Of a DNA stretch of 64,000 nucleotides, positions 44,818 through 53,777 are shown piece by piece. Below the pieces are notes generated by a model that saw only the letters and a list, made by a program, of their open reading frames with translations, did no database searches and was not told the origin of the DNA. Location of the stretch: the NCBI RefSeq assembly GCF_026341515.1, contig NZ_JAPEOK010000001.1, positions 3,658,001 to 3,722,000 on the forward strand. The letters run 5' to 3'. The translations under genes were made by a program, and so were the position numbers. The DNA comes from Streptomyces sp. NBC_00878 (GTDB lineage Bacteria; Actinomycetota; Actinomycetes; Streptomycetales; Streptomycetaceae). Each line of letters starts with the position of its first letter. The stretch's first letter is position 1.

Positions 44818-45147
44818 GGTGCTGATCAGATCTATCGCCCCACTGAAGGGGAGAGTCGCCGCCTCGGGGCGGCGACACGGCGGCCGGCCCACGGAAGCCC
44901 ACCCGTGCGGCCCAACGTTTCCGCGCGTCGGGGCGCCTCCGGTCCGCCCGGGGGCGCACGCTCTAGCGCGCGAGGGGACTCGGGGAAGTGCGGGTGCGTA
45001 ACCGCGCTTCCCGGAGCGCCTTCGAGGACGACACGATCCGGTAATCCATGCAGATCCCTTCCCAGGGGCCGATGTGACGCGCAACACTCGCAGGCGCATG
45101 AACGTTGCCGCCTTGGGCCAGAGGGTCCGCGGAAGTGAGGGCACGCC

Positions 45148-45438
45148 ATGTCCGTGCACGATGACCTGACGTCAGTCCAGCGCTGTCTCGACGACCTGGT
45201 GAGGTCCGTGAAGCGCCTGGAACAGCAGATGGGTGGCGGCGGCCTGGAGATGCGCAGGGTGCGCACCGACGCCGACCACCTGCGCGAGAGCGTGGCACTG
45301 CTGCGCGAGGCCGCCCCTGAGCTCACGAAACCTCGGCGCCCCGATCTCGTTTCCATCCCCGACACCCCGTACGACAACACCCTGTGGACGGACTCCGACG
45401 ACGAGGGTCTCGGCTCCCGCGACCGCCGCGCCCCATGA
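45148..45438 (+). CDS. Small coiled-coil protein preceding sdhCAB
   Basis: 96 residues: helix SVHDDLTSVQRCLDDLVRSVKRLEQQM with heptad pattern, acidic/proline C-terminus. Comparable small proteins precede Sdh1-type operons in actinobacteria (mycobacterial Rv0250c occupies the same place). Function unknown; possibly assembly or regulation of the complex (inference). ATG 45148. Confidence 0.75.
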   Translation: MSVHDDLTSVQRCLDDLVRSVKRLEQQMGGGGLEMRRVRTDADHLRESVALLREAAPELTKPRRPDLVSIPDTPYDNTLWTDSDDEGLGSRDRRAP

Positions 45439-45497
45439 ACACGCCGGCCGACCGGCGAGCGAGGCGAACCGGGCCCTGAAGAGAAGGTGCGCTTTCC

Positions 45498-46319
45498 TTG
45501 GCCACTGGTACGGAACCCCAAATGAACAGCGGCGGCGTACGGACCCGTACGCGCGCCGCGATCGCCGCCCCGCATCTGCGGACCGACCGCTGGTGGCTGG
45601 CTCCCGCCGCCACCGCGGCCGGGCTGCTGGCGTTCGTCGTCTACTCGACGTGGCGGGCGTTCGCGAACAGCGACTACTACGCGGCCCCGTACGTCTCGCC
45701 GTTCTACTCGCCCTGTCTGGCGGAGAACTGCGAGCCGATGCGCTCCGGACCGAACTGGGAGATCTTCGGCAGCTGGTGGGGCCTGTCCCCCGCCCTGATC
45801 GTCCTGATCTTCCCGCTCGGCTTCCGGCTGACCTGCTACTACTACCGCAAGGCCTACTACCGGGGCTTCTGGGCCTCGCCGCCGGCCTGCGCGGTCGCCG
45901 AGCCGCACAAGACGTACACCGGCGAGACCCGCTTCCCGCTGATCCTGCAGAACATCCACCGCTACTTCTTCTACGCGGCGGTGCCGGTCGCCGGGATCCT
46001 CACGTACGACACCGTGCTCGCCTTCCGTGACGAGCACTACGAGTGGGGCCACATGGGGCTCGGGACGCTCGTGTTCCTGGTCAACATCACGCTGATCTGG
46101 GCGTACACGCTGTCCTGCCACTCCTGCCGGCACATCGTCGGCGGCAAGCTCAAGCACTTCTCCAAGCATCCCGTGCGCTACAAGACCTGGCAGCTGGTCG
46201 GGAAGCTGAACGCCCGTCACATGCAGCTGGCCTGGGCGTCCTTGGTGAGCGTGGCGCTCGCCGACTTCTACGTGTTCCTGGTCGCCTCCGGCGCTTTCGA
46301 CGATCCGAGGTTTTTCTGA
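45498..46319 (+). CDS. sdhC: Succinate dehydrogenase membrane anchor (Sdh1/Rv0249c type)
   Basis: 273 residues, five predicted helices. Conserved landmarks: RWWLAPAATAAGLLAFVVYSTW, YVSPFYSPC, RLTCYYYRKAYYRGFW, NIHRYFFYAA and the haem-ligand-type His in SCHSCRHIVGG and ARHMQLAWASL. Membrane subunit linking succinate oxidation to menaquinone. Start TTG 45498 with GAAGG about 11 nt upstream. Stop overlaps sdhA ATG (TGATG). Confidence 0.9.
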   Translation: MATGTEPQMNSGGVRTRTRAAIAAPHLRTDRWWLAPAATAAGLLAFVVYSTWRAFANSDYYAAPYVSPFYSPCLAENCEPMRSGPNWEIFGSWWGLSPALIVLIFPLGFRLTCYYYRKAYYRGFWASPPACAVAEPHKTYTGETRFPLILQNIHRYFFYAAVPVAGILTYDTVLAFRDEHYEWGHMGLGTLVFLVNITLIWAYTLSCHSCRHIVGGKLKHFSKHPVRYKTWQLVGKLNARHMQLAWASLVSVALADFYVFLVASGAFDDPRFF

Positions 46320-48304
46320 TGTCCGTGGTCGACCGGCAGGAGTGGGACGTCGTAGTGGTCGGCGCCGGTGGCGCCGGCCTCCGTGCCGCCATCGAGGCCC
46401 GCGAGCGCGGCGCCCGCACGGCAGTGATCTGCAAGTCGCTGTTCGGCAAGGCGCACACGGTGATGGCCGAGGGCGGCATCGCGGCGGCCATGGGCAACGT
46501 CAACTCCGGGGACAACTGGCAGGTCCACTTCCGCGACACGATGCGCGGCGGCAAGTTCCTCAACCAGTGGCGGATGGCCGAGCTGCACGCGCAGGAGGCC
46601 CCCGACCGGGTCTGGGAGCTGGAGACCTGGGGCGCCCTCTTCGACCGTACGAAGGACGGGCGGATCTCGCAGCGCAACTTCGGCGGGCACGAGTACCCGC
46701 GGCTGGCGCACGTCGGCGACCGTACGGGCCTGGAGCTGATCCGCACGCTCCAGCAGAAGATCGTGTCGCTCCAGCAGGAGGACTTCAAGGAGACCGGGGA
46801 CTACGAGTCGCGCCTGAAGGTCTACCAGGAGTGCACGGTCACCCGAATCCTGAAGGACGGCAACAAGGTCTCCGGGGCCTTCTGCTACGAGCGCGAGTCC
46901 GGCCGTTTCTTCGTCCTGGAAGCCCCCTCGGTGGTGGTCTCCACCGGCGGCATCGGCAAGTCCTTCAAGGTGACGTCGAACTCGTGGGAGTACACGGGTG
47001 ACGGGCACGCGCTGGCGCTGCTCGCGGGTGCGCCGCTGCTGAACATGGAGTTCGTGCAGTTCCACCCGACGGGCATGGTCTGGCCGCCGTCCGTGAAGGG
47101 CATCCTCGTCACGGAGTCCGTGCGCGGGGACGGCGGGGTCCTGCGGAACTCCGAGGGCAAGCGGTTCATGTTCGACTACATCCCCGACGTCTTCAAGGAG
47201 AAGTACGCGCAGTCGGAGGAGGAGGGCGACCGGTGGTACGAGGATCCGGACCACAACCGCCGCCCGCCTGAGCTGCTCCCCCGGGACGAGGTGGCGCGGG
47301 CCATCAACTCCGAGGTGAAGGCCGGCCGCGGCTCCCCGCACGGGGGCGTCTTCCTGGACGTGTCGACGCGGATGCCCGCCGAGGTGATCAAACGCCGACT
47401 GCCGTCCATGTACCACCAGTTCAAGGAACTCGCGGACGTCGACATCACCGCCGAGGCGATGGAGGTCGGGCCCACCTGTCACTACGTGATGGGCGGGATC
47501 GCGGTCGAGTCGGACAGCGCGTCGGCGCGTGGCGTGCCCGGTCTGTTCGCGGCCGGGGAGGTCGCAGGCGGGATGCACGGCTCCAACCGGCTCGGCGGCA
47601 ACTCCCTCTCCGACCTGCTGGTGTTCGGGCGGCGGGCCGGTCTGCACGCGGCGCAGTACGCCACGGGGCTCACGGGTTCCGCCGAGGGGCGGCCCCTCGT
47701 GGACGAGGTCCAGATCGCCGCGGCGGCCGCGGAGGCCCTGCGGCCCTTCTCGGCCGAGGGCCCCGAACCCGGCGCCGGCAGTGCTGATCCGGGGGACGCC
47801 CCCCAGACCCCCGGTGGCCGCCCGCCGGAGAACCCGTACACCCTCCACCAGGAACTCCAGCAGACGATGAACGACCTCGTCGGCATCATCCGCCGCGAGG
47901 CGGAGATGGAGACGGCCCTGGAGAAACTCGCCGACCTGCGTGTACGGGCCCGGCGGGCCGGGGTCGAGGGGCACCGGCAGTTCAACCCCGGCTGGCATCT
48001 CGCGCTGGACCTGCGGAACATGCTGCTCGTCAGCGAGTGCGTGGCGCGGGCCGCCCTGGAGCGGACGGAGTCGCGGGGCGGCCACACGCGGGAGGACCAT
48101 CCGACGATGGATCGTGCGTGGCGGCGCGTGAACCTGCTCTGCCAACTGGTCGATCCCTCCGGGGGGTTGGCGGCGACCGACCCCGTGCGCGGGCAGATCG
48201 ATCTGGTCCGCGAGACCACCGAACCCATCCGCCCCGACCTGCTCGCCCTCTTCGACAAGGAGGAGCTGGTCAAGTACCTCGCCGAAGAGGAGCTCTACGA
48301 GTGA
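46319..48304 (+). CDS. sdhA: Succinate dehydrogenase flavoprotein subunit
   Basis: 661 residues. FAD-binding GAGGAGLRAA (15-24); covalent-FAD His H46 in KAHTVMAEGGIAAAMGN; active-site FHPTGM, RGDGG and CHYVMGGI; AGEVAGGMHGSNRLGGNSL. A Pro/Gly-rich insertion (~residues 480-505, EGPEPGAGSADPGDAPQTPGG) lies in the C-terminal half. Oxidises succinate to fumarate. Same strand and overlapped with sdhC and sdhB. Confidence 0.95.
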   Translation: MSVVDRQEWDVVVVGAGGAGLRAAIEARERGARTAVICKSLFGKAHTVMAEGGIAAAMGNVNSGDNWQVHFRDTMRGGKFLNQWRMAELHAQEAPDRVWELETWGALFDRTKDGRISQRNFGGHEYPRLAHVGDRTGLELIRTLQQKIVSLQQEDFKETGDYESRLKVYQECTVTRILKDGNKVSGAFCYERESGRFFVLEAPSVVVSTGGIGKSFKVTSNSWEYTGDGHALALLAGAPLLNMEFVQFHPTGMVWPPSVKGILVTESVRGDGGVLRNSEGKRFMFDYIPDVFKEKYAQSEEEGDRWYEDPDHNRRPPELLPRDEVARAINSEVKAGRGSPHGGVFLDVSTRMPAEVIKRRLPSMYHQFKELADVDITAEAMEVGPTCHYVMGGIAVESDSASARGVPGLFAAGEVAGGMHGSNRLGGNSLSDLLVFGRRAGLHAAQYATGLTGSAEGRPLVDEVQIAAAAAEALRPFSAEGPEPGAGSADPGDAPQTPGGRPPENPYTLHQELQQTMNDLVGIIRREAEMETALEKLADLRVRARRAGVEGHRQFNPGWHLALDLRNMLLVSECVARAALERTESRGGHTREDHPTMDRAWRRVNLLCQLVDPSGGLAATDPVRGQIDLVRETTEPIRPDLLALFDKEELVKYLAEEELYE

Positions 48305-49077
48305 GCAGCTATGAGGCCCGCTTCAAGGTGTGGCGCGGGGATACCGAGGGCGGCGGCCTGGAGGACTTCGGCGTCGAGGTGAACGACGGCGAGGTGGTGC
48401 TCGACATCATCCACCGCCTCCAGGCGACCCAGGCACCCGACCTGGCCGTGCGCTGGAACTGCAAGGCGGGCAAGTGCGGTTCGTGTTCGGCGGAGATCAA
48501 CGGCCGCCCCCGGCTGCTGTGCATGACCCGGATGTCGGTGTTCACCCGCGAGGAGACGATCACCGTGACGCCGCTGCGGGCGTTCCCGGTCGTACGGGAC
48601 CTGGTGACGAACGTCGGCTTCAACTACACGAAGGCGCGGGAGGTACCCGCGTTCGTGCCGCCCAAGGACCTGGGCCCCGGTGAGTACCGGATGATGCAGG
48701 AGGACGTGGACCGCTCGCAGGAGTTCCGCAAGTGCATCGAGTGCTTCCTGTGCCAGGACACGTGCCATGTCGTCCGCGACCACGAGGAGAACAAGACGGC
48801 GTTCGCGGGCCCGCGCTTCCTGATGCGGGTGGCCGAACTGGACATGCACCCCTTGGACGCGGCCGAGGAGAGCGGCCTGGACCGCAAGAAGACGGCCCAG
48901 GACGAACACGGCCTCGGCTACTGCAACATCACCAAGTGCTGCACCGAGGTCTGCCCCGAGGGCATCAAGATCACGGACAACGCCCTGATCCCCTTGAAGG
49001 AACGGGCGGTCGACCGGAAGTACGACCCGCTGGTGTGGCTGGGGTCGAAGATCATGAGGCGGTCCTCAGGAGCGTGA
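48301..49077 (+). CDS. sdhB: Succinate dehydrogenase iron-sulfur subunit
   Basis: 258 residues. [2Fe-2S] ligands C54, C59, C62, C74; cysteine cluster C145, C148, C151, C155 and second cluster C208, C213/C214, C218, the 4Fe and 3Fe centres. Passes electrons from SdhA to SdhC. GTG 48301 overlaps the sdhA stop (GTGA). Its 3' end overlaps the convergent phosphotransferase gene by 26 nt. Confidence 0.95.
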   Translation: MSSYEARFKVWRGDTEGGGLEDFGVEVNDGEVVLDIIHRLQATQAPDLAVRWNCKAGKCGSCSAEINGRPRLLCMTRMSVFTREETITVTPLRAFPVVRDLVTNVGFNYTKAREVPAFVPPKDLGPGEYRMMQEDVDRSQEFRKCIECFLCQDTCHVVRDHEENKTAFAGPRFLMRVAELDMHPLDAAEESGLDRKKTAQDEHGLGYCNITKCCTEVCPEGIKITDNALIPLKERAVDRKYDPLVWLGSKIMRRSSGA

Positions 49078-50050
49078 GGGTCTGTTCGAGGCTGTGCTCC
49101 GCGATACCGCGCATGGACGCCGGGTCCGGGAAGTCGCCGACGTCGAGGAGGCGCAGAGGGCCGGCGACGAGGGACAGATGCATGGCCAGGCGGTAGAGGC
49201 GCAGCCGGTCCGCGTCCAGGCCGTCGACGCGCAGGGCCTCGTAGTGCTCCTGGAAGCGCTGGCGCAGGAACACGTGCTCCCACTCGGCGTCGAAGTAGAG
49301 CAGGCCCTCGATGTCGATGAGCGCCGGGTGGCCGTTCGCGTCCACGAGGACGTGGTCGGGGCCCAGTTCGCCGTGGATGAGGGTGTGGTGGGTTCGGGGG
49401 CCCACCGCGGCGGCGAGGGTGTGCAGGAGGTCGTGCAGGGCCTCGCGCACGGCGGCGATCCGGTCTTCGCGGCCGGCGGCCTCCGCCAGGTCGCTCAGGG
49501 CGCGGTCGCGTACGACCTGTTCGCAGGAACTCCCTTGCGGGACACCGCCGTTGTCGACGAGGGCGACCTTGCCGAAGCGGGGCGCCCGGTGGGCGTGCAT
49601 GGTGCGCAGGGCCTCGGACAGCTCGCGCAGCGGGGCCGCGGCCGCCTCGGGATCGCGGTGCAGCAGTTCCTCCAGGCTGCCACCGCGTATGTCCTCCACG
49701 ACGGCCGCGTCCGCCGGCAGGTGCGCGTGGGTGCGGTCGGCGAACAGGAGGCGCGGAGTGCGGATGCCGACTGCCGTGAGCCGGTCGTACGAGGCCGTGA
49801 ACAGGTCGATTCCGGAGGCGTGCGAGAACGGGTCGCGGTCGTCCACCGGGCCCGATGACCAGTAGTCCTCGTCCGGCGACCAGACGTACGCGACGGCGGT
49901 GGTGTCGTCGTCGAAGGCGAGGCGGTAGACGCCCTTCTTGGTGCCGCCGCGCAGCCTGGACACACCGGCCAGGCGGCGGGTCCGGCCCACGGCCGCCCGG
50001 GCGAGGGGGGTGAGGTCGTCCCGGGTGAGTTCCCTGCGTGCGTCGGTCAT
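49052..50050 (-). CDS. APH-family phosphotransferase
   Basis: 332 residues, kinase-like fold: VYRLAFDDDTTAVAYVW, catalytic loop LIHGELGPDHVLVD (H-G-E/D-x5-N/H type, with E in place of the usual D) and ALIDIEGLLYFDAEWE (DIE in place of DFE/DWE). The altered residues leave activity uncertain. Substrate unknown. Tail-to-tail overlap with sdhB. Confidence 0.82.
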   Translation of the reverse strand: MTDARRELTRDDLTPLARAAVGRTRRLAGVSRLRGGTKKGVYRLAFDDDTTAVAYVWSPDEDYWSSGPVDDRDPFSHASGIDLFTASYDRLTAVGIRTPRLLFADRTHAHLPADAAVVEDIRGGSLEELLHRDPEAAAAPLRELSEALRTMHAHRAPRFGKVALVDNGGVPQGSSCEQVVRDRALSDLAEAAGREDRIAAVREALHDLLHTLAAAVGPRTHHTLIHGELGPDHVLVDANGHPALIDIEGLLYFDAEWEHVFLRQRFQEHYEALRVDGLDADRLRLYRLAMHLSLVAGPLRLLDVGDFPDPASMRGIAEHSLEQTLTLLRTAS

Positions 50051-50182
50051 CGGTCGATCATGTCAGCGCAGGGGGCGGGCTTCTGTGGTTGCTGCGCCTT
50101 CGGTGGCGGGGGGCGGGGCCGTGGCCGCGGGTGGTACGCGGTTCGTCCTCGGTCCTCAGAACGGCGGTAACGCCCGGTCGCC

Positions 50183-52870
50183 TCAGAACAGGCTCAGCAA
50201 GGCCTCCGCCGGGTCTGCGAGGCCCGTTCCGCCGTTCGGGAGGGGGAGTTCGAACCACACCGTCTTGCCTCGCGGGGTGCGGCGGGAGCCCCAGGCCGCG
50301 CTGAGGAGGCCTACCAGTTGGAGGCCGCGGCCACCCTCGTCCGTGTCACGGGCGCGGCGGCGGCGGGGCTGGACGAGGCCGGCGTCCCAGACCTCGCAGA
50401 CCAGGGTGCGGTCGAGCAGGAGGCGCAGACGGATCTCGCCCTCGCCGTAGCGCAGGGCGTTGGTGACGAGTTCGCTGACGAGGAGTTCGGCCGTGTCGAC
50501 GAGGGGTTCGAGGTCCCAGCTGAGCAGCTGGCCCCGGGCGTACTCCCGGGCGCGGCCCACGCTGCGCGGCTCGCGCGGCAGCGTCCAGTCGCCGACCGAC
50601 TCGGGCGGCAGCCCCTGGACACGTGCCATCAGCAACGCGATGTCGTCCTCGCCGTGGTGCGTGTCGAGCGTGTTGAGAACGTGGTCGCAGACGTCCTCCA
50701 GCGGGCTGGAGGGGTCGGTGAGGGCGCCCACGAAGGCCTGCAGGCCCTCGTCGAGGGGGTGGTGGCGGGATTCGACCAGTCCGTCCGTGTAGAGCGCCAG
50801 AAGGGCACCCTCGGGGAGTTCCACCTCCACCTCCTCGAAGGGCTCGCCGCCCACGCCGAGCGGCATCCCCGGCGGTACGTCGAGCATGAGCGCGTTCTCT
50901 CCCGGTTCGACCAGGACAGGCGGGAGGTGGCCCGCGTTGGCGAACGTACAGCGGCGGGTGACGGAGTCGTAGACCGCGTACACGCAGGTGGCCAGGTAGA
51001 CCTCGGAGAGGTCGGCGTCGCGGGACTGGCGGGCACCGCGCGTAGACTGCTGGGTTCCGCCGGGCGTTCCCAGGCCGCGGGCGATCTCGTCCAACGCGGA
51101 GAGGACCTCGGCCGGTTCGAGGTCGAGCAGCGCCAAAGTGCGTACGGCCGTGCGGAGTTCGCCCATCGCGACGGCCGCGCGCAGCCCGCGGCCCATCACG
51201 TCACCGACGACCAACGCCGTGCGGTGGCCGGGGAGTTCGATGACGTCGAACCAGTCGCCGCCGACCTCCGTGGCCGCGTTCCCGGGAAGATAACGGCACG
51301 CGATGTCCAGGCCGGAGGCCTCCGGGTCGCCCGGGGGGAGCAGGGAGCGCTGCAGTATCAGGGCGCGCTCGTGCTCCCGGCGGTAGAGGCGGGCGTTGTC
51401 TATGCAGACCGCGGCCCGCGAGGCCAGTTCGACCGCGAGGGAGCTGTCACGTTCCCCGAACGGCTCACTCCCCTTCGTACGCGAGAACTGGACCAGACCG
51501 ACGACCGTGTCGTGGGCGACCATCGGGACCGCGAGCGTGGACTGGATCAGGCCGCCCTCCTCGGCGGCGACGGACTGCGGCCGGCCGGTGCGCAAGGCGT
51601 CGGCGTAGGGGGAGTTGAAGGCGTAGCGGTGGACCGCGCCGACGTTCACGGGCTCCGGACCGCCGAGGAAGGGGGCGTCGGACACGGCGCTGGCATAGGC
51701 GACGCGGCGCAGCTCGGCGCTGCCGTCGGCGAGGCCGGGCGGGGTCTCGTCGCCGGCCAGAAGCCCCTGGTAGAGGTCGACGGAGGCGAGGTCGCAGAAA
51801 CCGGGGACGGACACGTCGAGCAGCTCGCGGGCCGTGGTCTCCAGGTCGAGCGAGTTGCCGATGCGCGCGCCCGCCTCGTTCAGAAGGGCGAGATTGCGCC
51901 GGGCGTGCGCGGCCTCGCGGGCGGCGGCACGGCGCGCGGTGATGTCGACGCCCAGCCAGGCGATGCCGATCGGACGGCCCGAACCGCCGTGTACGCGATA
52001 GAGGTTGATGGACCAGAAACGGCGCTCGCTGGAACCCGGCACGGTACCCGTGACCAGCATTTCCGTCACCGAGTCGCCGGTCTCCAGGACCCTGCGCAAG
52101 GTCGCGGAGACACGATCGGCCTCGCCCGGCGGCAGGTAGTCCCTGACGGTGCGTCCGCGATGGTCGTCGACGCCGCCGCCGAAGAGCGAGGCGAACCGGT
52201 CATTGGCCTGACGGATGCGCAGGTCCGGGTCGATCAGCACGAAACCGAAAGGAGATTGGCCGAAAATAGCCTGCGAGGCGGCAAGATCCGTCTCGATTCT
52301 GCGGAGAATGCGTACATCCACGACGATGCACACGGCGGCCCGCTCGCCCTCCTCGGTCCGCGTCGGCATGACGTAGACCTCGGCGAGCCCTTCGGCGGTC
52401 TGGCCGGTGCCATCGGGGTCGGGCAGCCGGAAGGGGACTACACCGGTCCACTCCCGACCGTCGAGGACTTCGGCCATCTTCCGCTGGCCCAGCTCACGCT
52501 TGTCCTCGGCGAAGAAGGCCTCGATGGGATCCATGCCCACGGCCCGCTCGGTCGTGATGCCGAAGAGCTGCTCGGCGCGCAGACTCCACTGGTCGACGAG
52601 GCCGTCGGGGCCGATGGAGAACGAGGCGACCTTGATGTAGTCGTAGATCGATCCGGGCGGGCTGTTCTGCCACACGACCTCGCCGGGCACTTCGCCCGGC
52701 AGCTCACCGGACACCCCACCGGACACTTCGCCGGGTACCGCGCCCGCCCCCGCACCCCGCGCCTCGCCCGGCTCTGGCACCGGCACGGCGCCATCGCCTG
52801 TTGTCGCATCAGCCATCGCGCCGCCCGACGGATCCTCGGACTCCGTGGCCTTCGCTGGTATCTCGCTCAC
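50183..52870 (-). CDS. PAS-PAS-GAF-SpoIIE-HATPase multidomain signalling phosphatase
   Basis: 895 residues. Order: Gly/Glu/Pro repeat N-terminus (PGEVSGGVSGELPGEVPGEV), PAS ~70-170, PAS ~185-300, GAF ~320-470, SpoIIE/PP2C ~490-720 (GGDWFDVIELPGHRTALVVGDVMGRGLRAAV; CTFANAGHLPPVL; LYTDGLVE), HATPase_c_2 ~735-880 (LLVSELVTNALRYG, GRGLQLVG, KTVWFELPLP). Such fusions combine an anti-sigma-type kinase with its opposing phosphatase. GTG 52870 has GGAGGGG upstream. Confidence 0.93.
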   Translation of the reverse strand: MSEIPAKATESEDPSGGAMADATTGDGAVPVPEPGEARGAGAGAVPGEVSGGVSGELPGEVPGEVVWQNSPPGSIYDYIKVASFSIGPDGLVDQWSLRAEQLFGITTERAVGMDPIEAFFAEDKRELGQRKMAEVLDGREWTGVVPFRLPDPDGTGQTAEGLAEVYVMPTRTEEGERAAVCIVVDVRILRRIETDLAASQAIFGQSPFGFVLIDPDLRIRQANDRFASLFGGGVDDHRGRTVRDYLPPGEADRVSATLRRVLETGDSVTEMLVTGTVPGSSERRFWSINLYRVHGGSGRPIGIAWLGVDITARRAAAREAAHARRNLALLNEAGARIGNSLDLETTARELLDVSVPGFCDLASVDLYQGLLAGDETPPGLADGSAELRRVAYASAVSDAPFLGGPEPVNVGAVHRYAFNSPYADALRTGRPQSVAAEEGGLIQSTLAVPMVAHDTVVGLVQFSRTKGSEPFGERDSSLAVELASRAAVCIDNARLYRREHERALILQRSLLPPGDPEASGLDIACRYLPGNAATEVGGDWFDVIELPGHRTALVVGDVMGRGLRAAVAMGELRTAVRTLALLDLEPAEVLSALDEIARGLGTPGGTQQSTRGARQSRDADLSEVYLATCVYAVYDSVTRRCTFANAGHLPPVLVEPGENALMLDVPPGMPLGVGGEPFEEVEVELPEGALLALYTDGLVESRHHPLDEGLQAFVGALTDPSSPLEDVCDHVLNTLDTHHGEDDIALLMARVQGLPPESVGDWTLPREPRSVGRAREYARGQLLSWDLEPLVDTAELLVSELVTNALRYGEGEIRLRLLLDRTLVCEVWDAGLVQPRRRRARDTDEGGRGLQLVGLLSAAWGSRRTPRGKTVWFELPLPNGGTGLADPAEALLSLF

Positions 52871-53369
52871 GCGAACCGTCCCCTCCAGCTCACCGCGTCC
52901 GGCACCGGTCACCGGAGGCGGCTGCCCGCAGTATCCAGCACTACGGTGCCGCACAACACGGTGTTCACGATCACAGCACGGTCCCGATGCTTTTAGGACC
53001 GGCCGCGACAAACACTCCCAGTCTTCTAACCATGTGAGACCCCGTCGAACCACAGACTTGGGGGTGGCGCGTGTGTACGGGTGGGTTCGGGGTGACTCGG
53101 GTGCCGTGGGGGGTGGCTGGGAGTCGCTTGGGAATCGCTCGGGAGTCGCCTGGGAGCCGCTCGGCTTTGGCTGCGGATTGGCCCGGGAGCGGCCGGGGAT
53201 GGGCCGGGGATGGGCCGCTGTTCGACTGCGGGGCGACTACGAATCGGCTCGGGATCGGCCGCTGGTCAGTGCGAATGGGCTGCGCGCCGGCTAGCGATTG
53301 ACTTGGGACCGGCAGGCCGACTTGGGACTGGCCGGCCGACTTGGGACTGGCCGGCGGATCGACTTCCGG
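52871..53369. other. Gap with degenerate tandem repeats
   Basis: No gene seen. 53090-53240 is a string of imperfect GGGA(G/A)TCGCT/GGCCGGGGATG units and 53300-53356 holds three 19-bp units. Should contain the phosphatase promoter near 52880-53030. Confidence 0.6.
53300..53356. repeat. 19-bp tandem repeat x3
   Basis: GACTTGGGACTGGCCGGCC-type units at 53300-53318 (two changes), 53319-53337 and 53338-53356, immediately downstream of the ATP-binding gene stop. Confidence 0.9.
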
Positions 53370-53777
53370 TCAGCTCGGGAGTGCCAGTTCGAACCACACC
53401 GTCTTGCCCGGGCCGCCCAGTCGGGTGCCCCAGCGGCGCGAGGAGTTCGCCACGAGCTGAAGGCCTCGGCCACTCTCGTCCTCGGGCTCCGCGTCACGCT
53501 CCAGGGGTGGGTCCGGGAGTGGATCGGAGACCTCTACGAGCAGGGCGTCCATCGGTTCCGGGGGGCGGACGAGGCGTACGCCGATGGGGCCCGTGGCGTG
53601 CCGCAGGGAGTTGGTCACCAACTCGCTGACCAGTAGCGCGGTCACGTCCGCGAGGGCGTCGAGGCCCCAGGAGTGGAGCTGGCCGCGGACTGCGGCGCGG
53701 GCGGTGCGCACGGCGCCTGGATCCGCGGGAAAGGTCCACTCGGCGATGTCGCCCTCGGTGTGGATCACGCAGATCAC
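53370..53777 (-). CDS. RsbW-like ATP-binding regulatory protein
   Basis: 135 residues, HATPase_c_2 domain (TALLVSELVTNSLRHA, LLVEVSDPLPD, SGRGLQLVANSSRRWG, GPGKTVWFELALPS). Very close to the C-terminal domain of the multidomain phosphatase 500 nt away, including near-identical nucleotides at the end (GTTCGAACCACACCGTCTTG). GTG 53777. Confidence 0.9.
   Translation of the reverse strand: MICVIHTEGDIAEWTFPADPGAVRTARAAVRGQLHSWGLDALADVTALLVSELVTNSLRHATGPIGVRLVRPPEPMDALLVEVSDPLPDPPLERDAEPEDESGRGLQLVANSSRRWGTRLGGPGKTVWFELALPS

Larger units (their letters stand above)
44734..45147. other. Divergent regulatory region before the sdh operon
   Basis: Contains a CRP-like dyad, a TATAAT box and a leader of about 325 nt with a strong hairpin GTCGCCGCC-TCGG-GGCGGCGAC (about 44857-44878). 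No confident gene. A minus-strand 28-codon ORF at about 44963-45049 (MDYRIVSSSKALREARL, GGAAGGG upstream) is possible but unsupported. Confidence 0.5.

Noticed and set aside
44963..45049. Short minus-strand ORF (MDYRIVSSSKALREARL...) with GGAAGGG upstream
   Set aside because: Only 28 codons, includes a TTA codon, no homology evidence; may be chance. Mentioned in the gap entry but not called.
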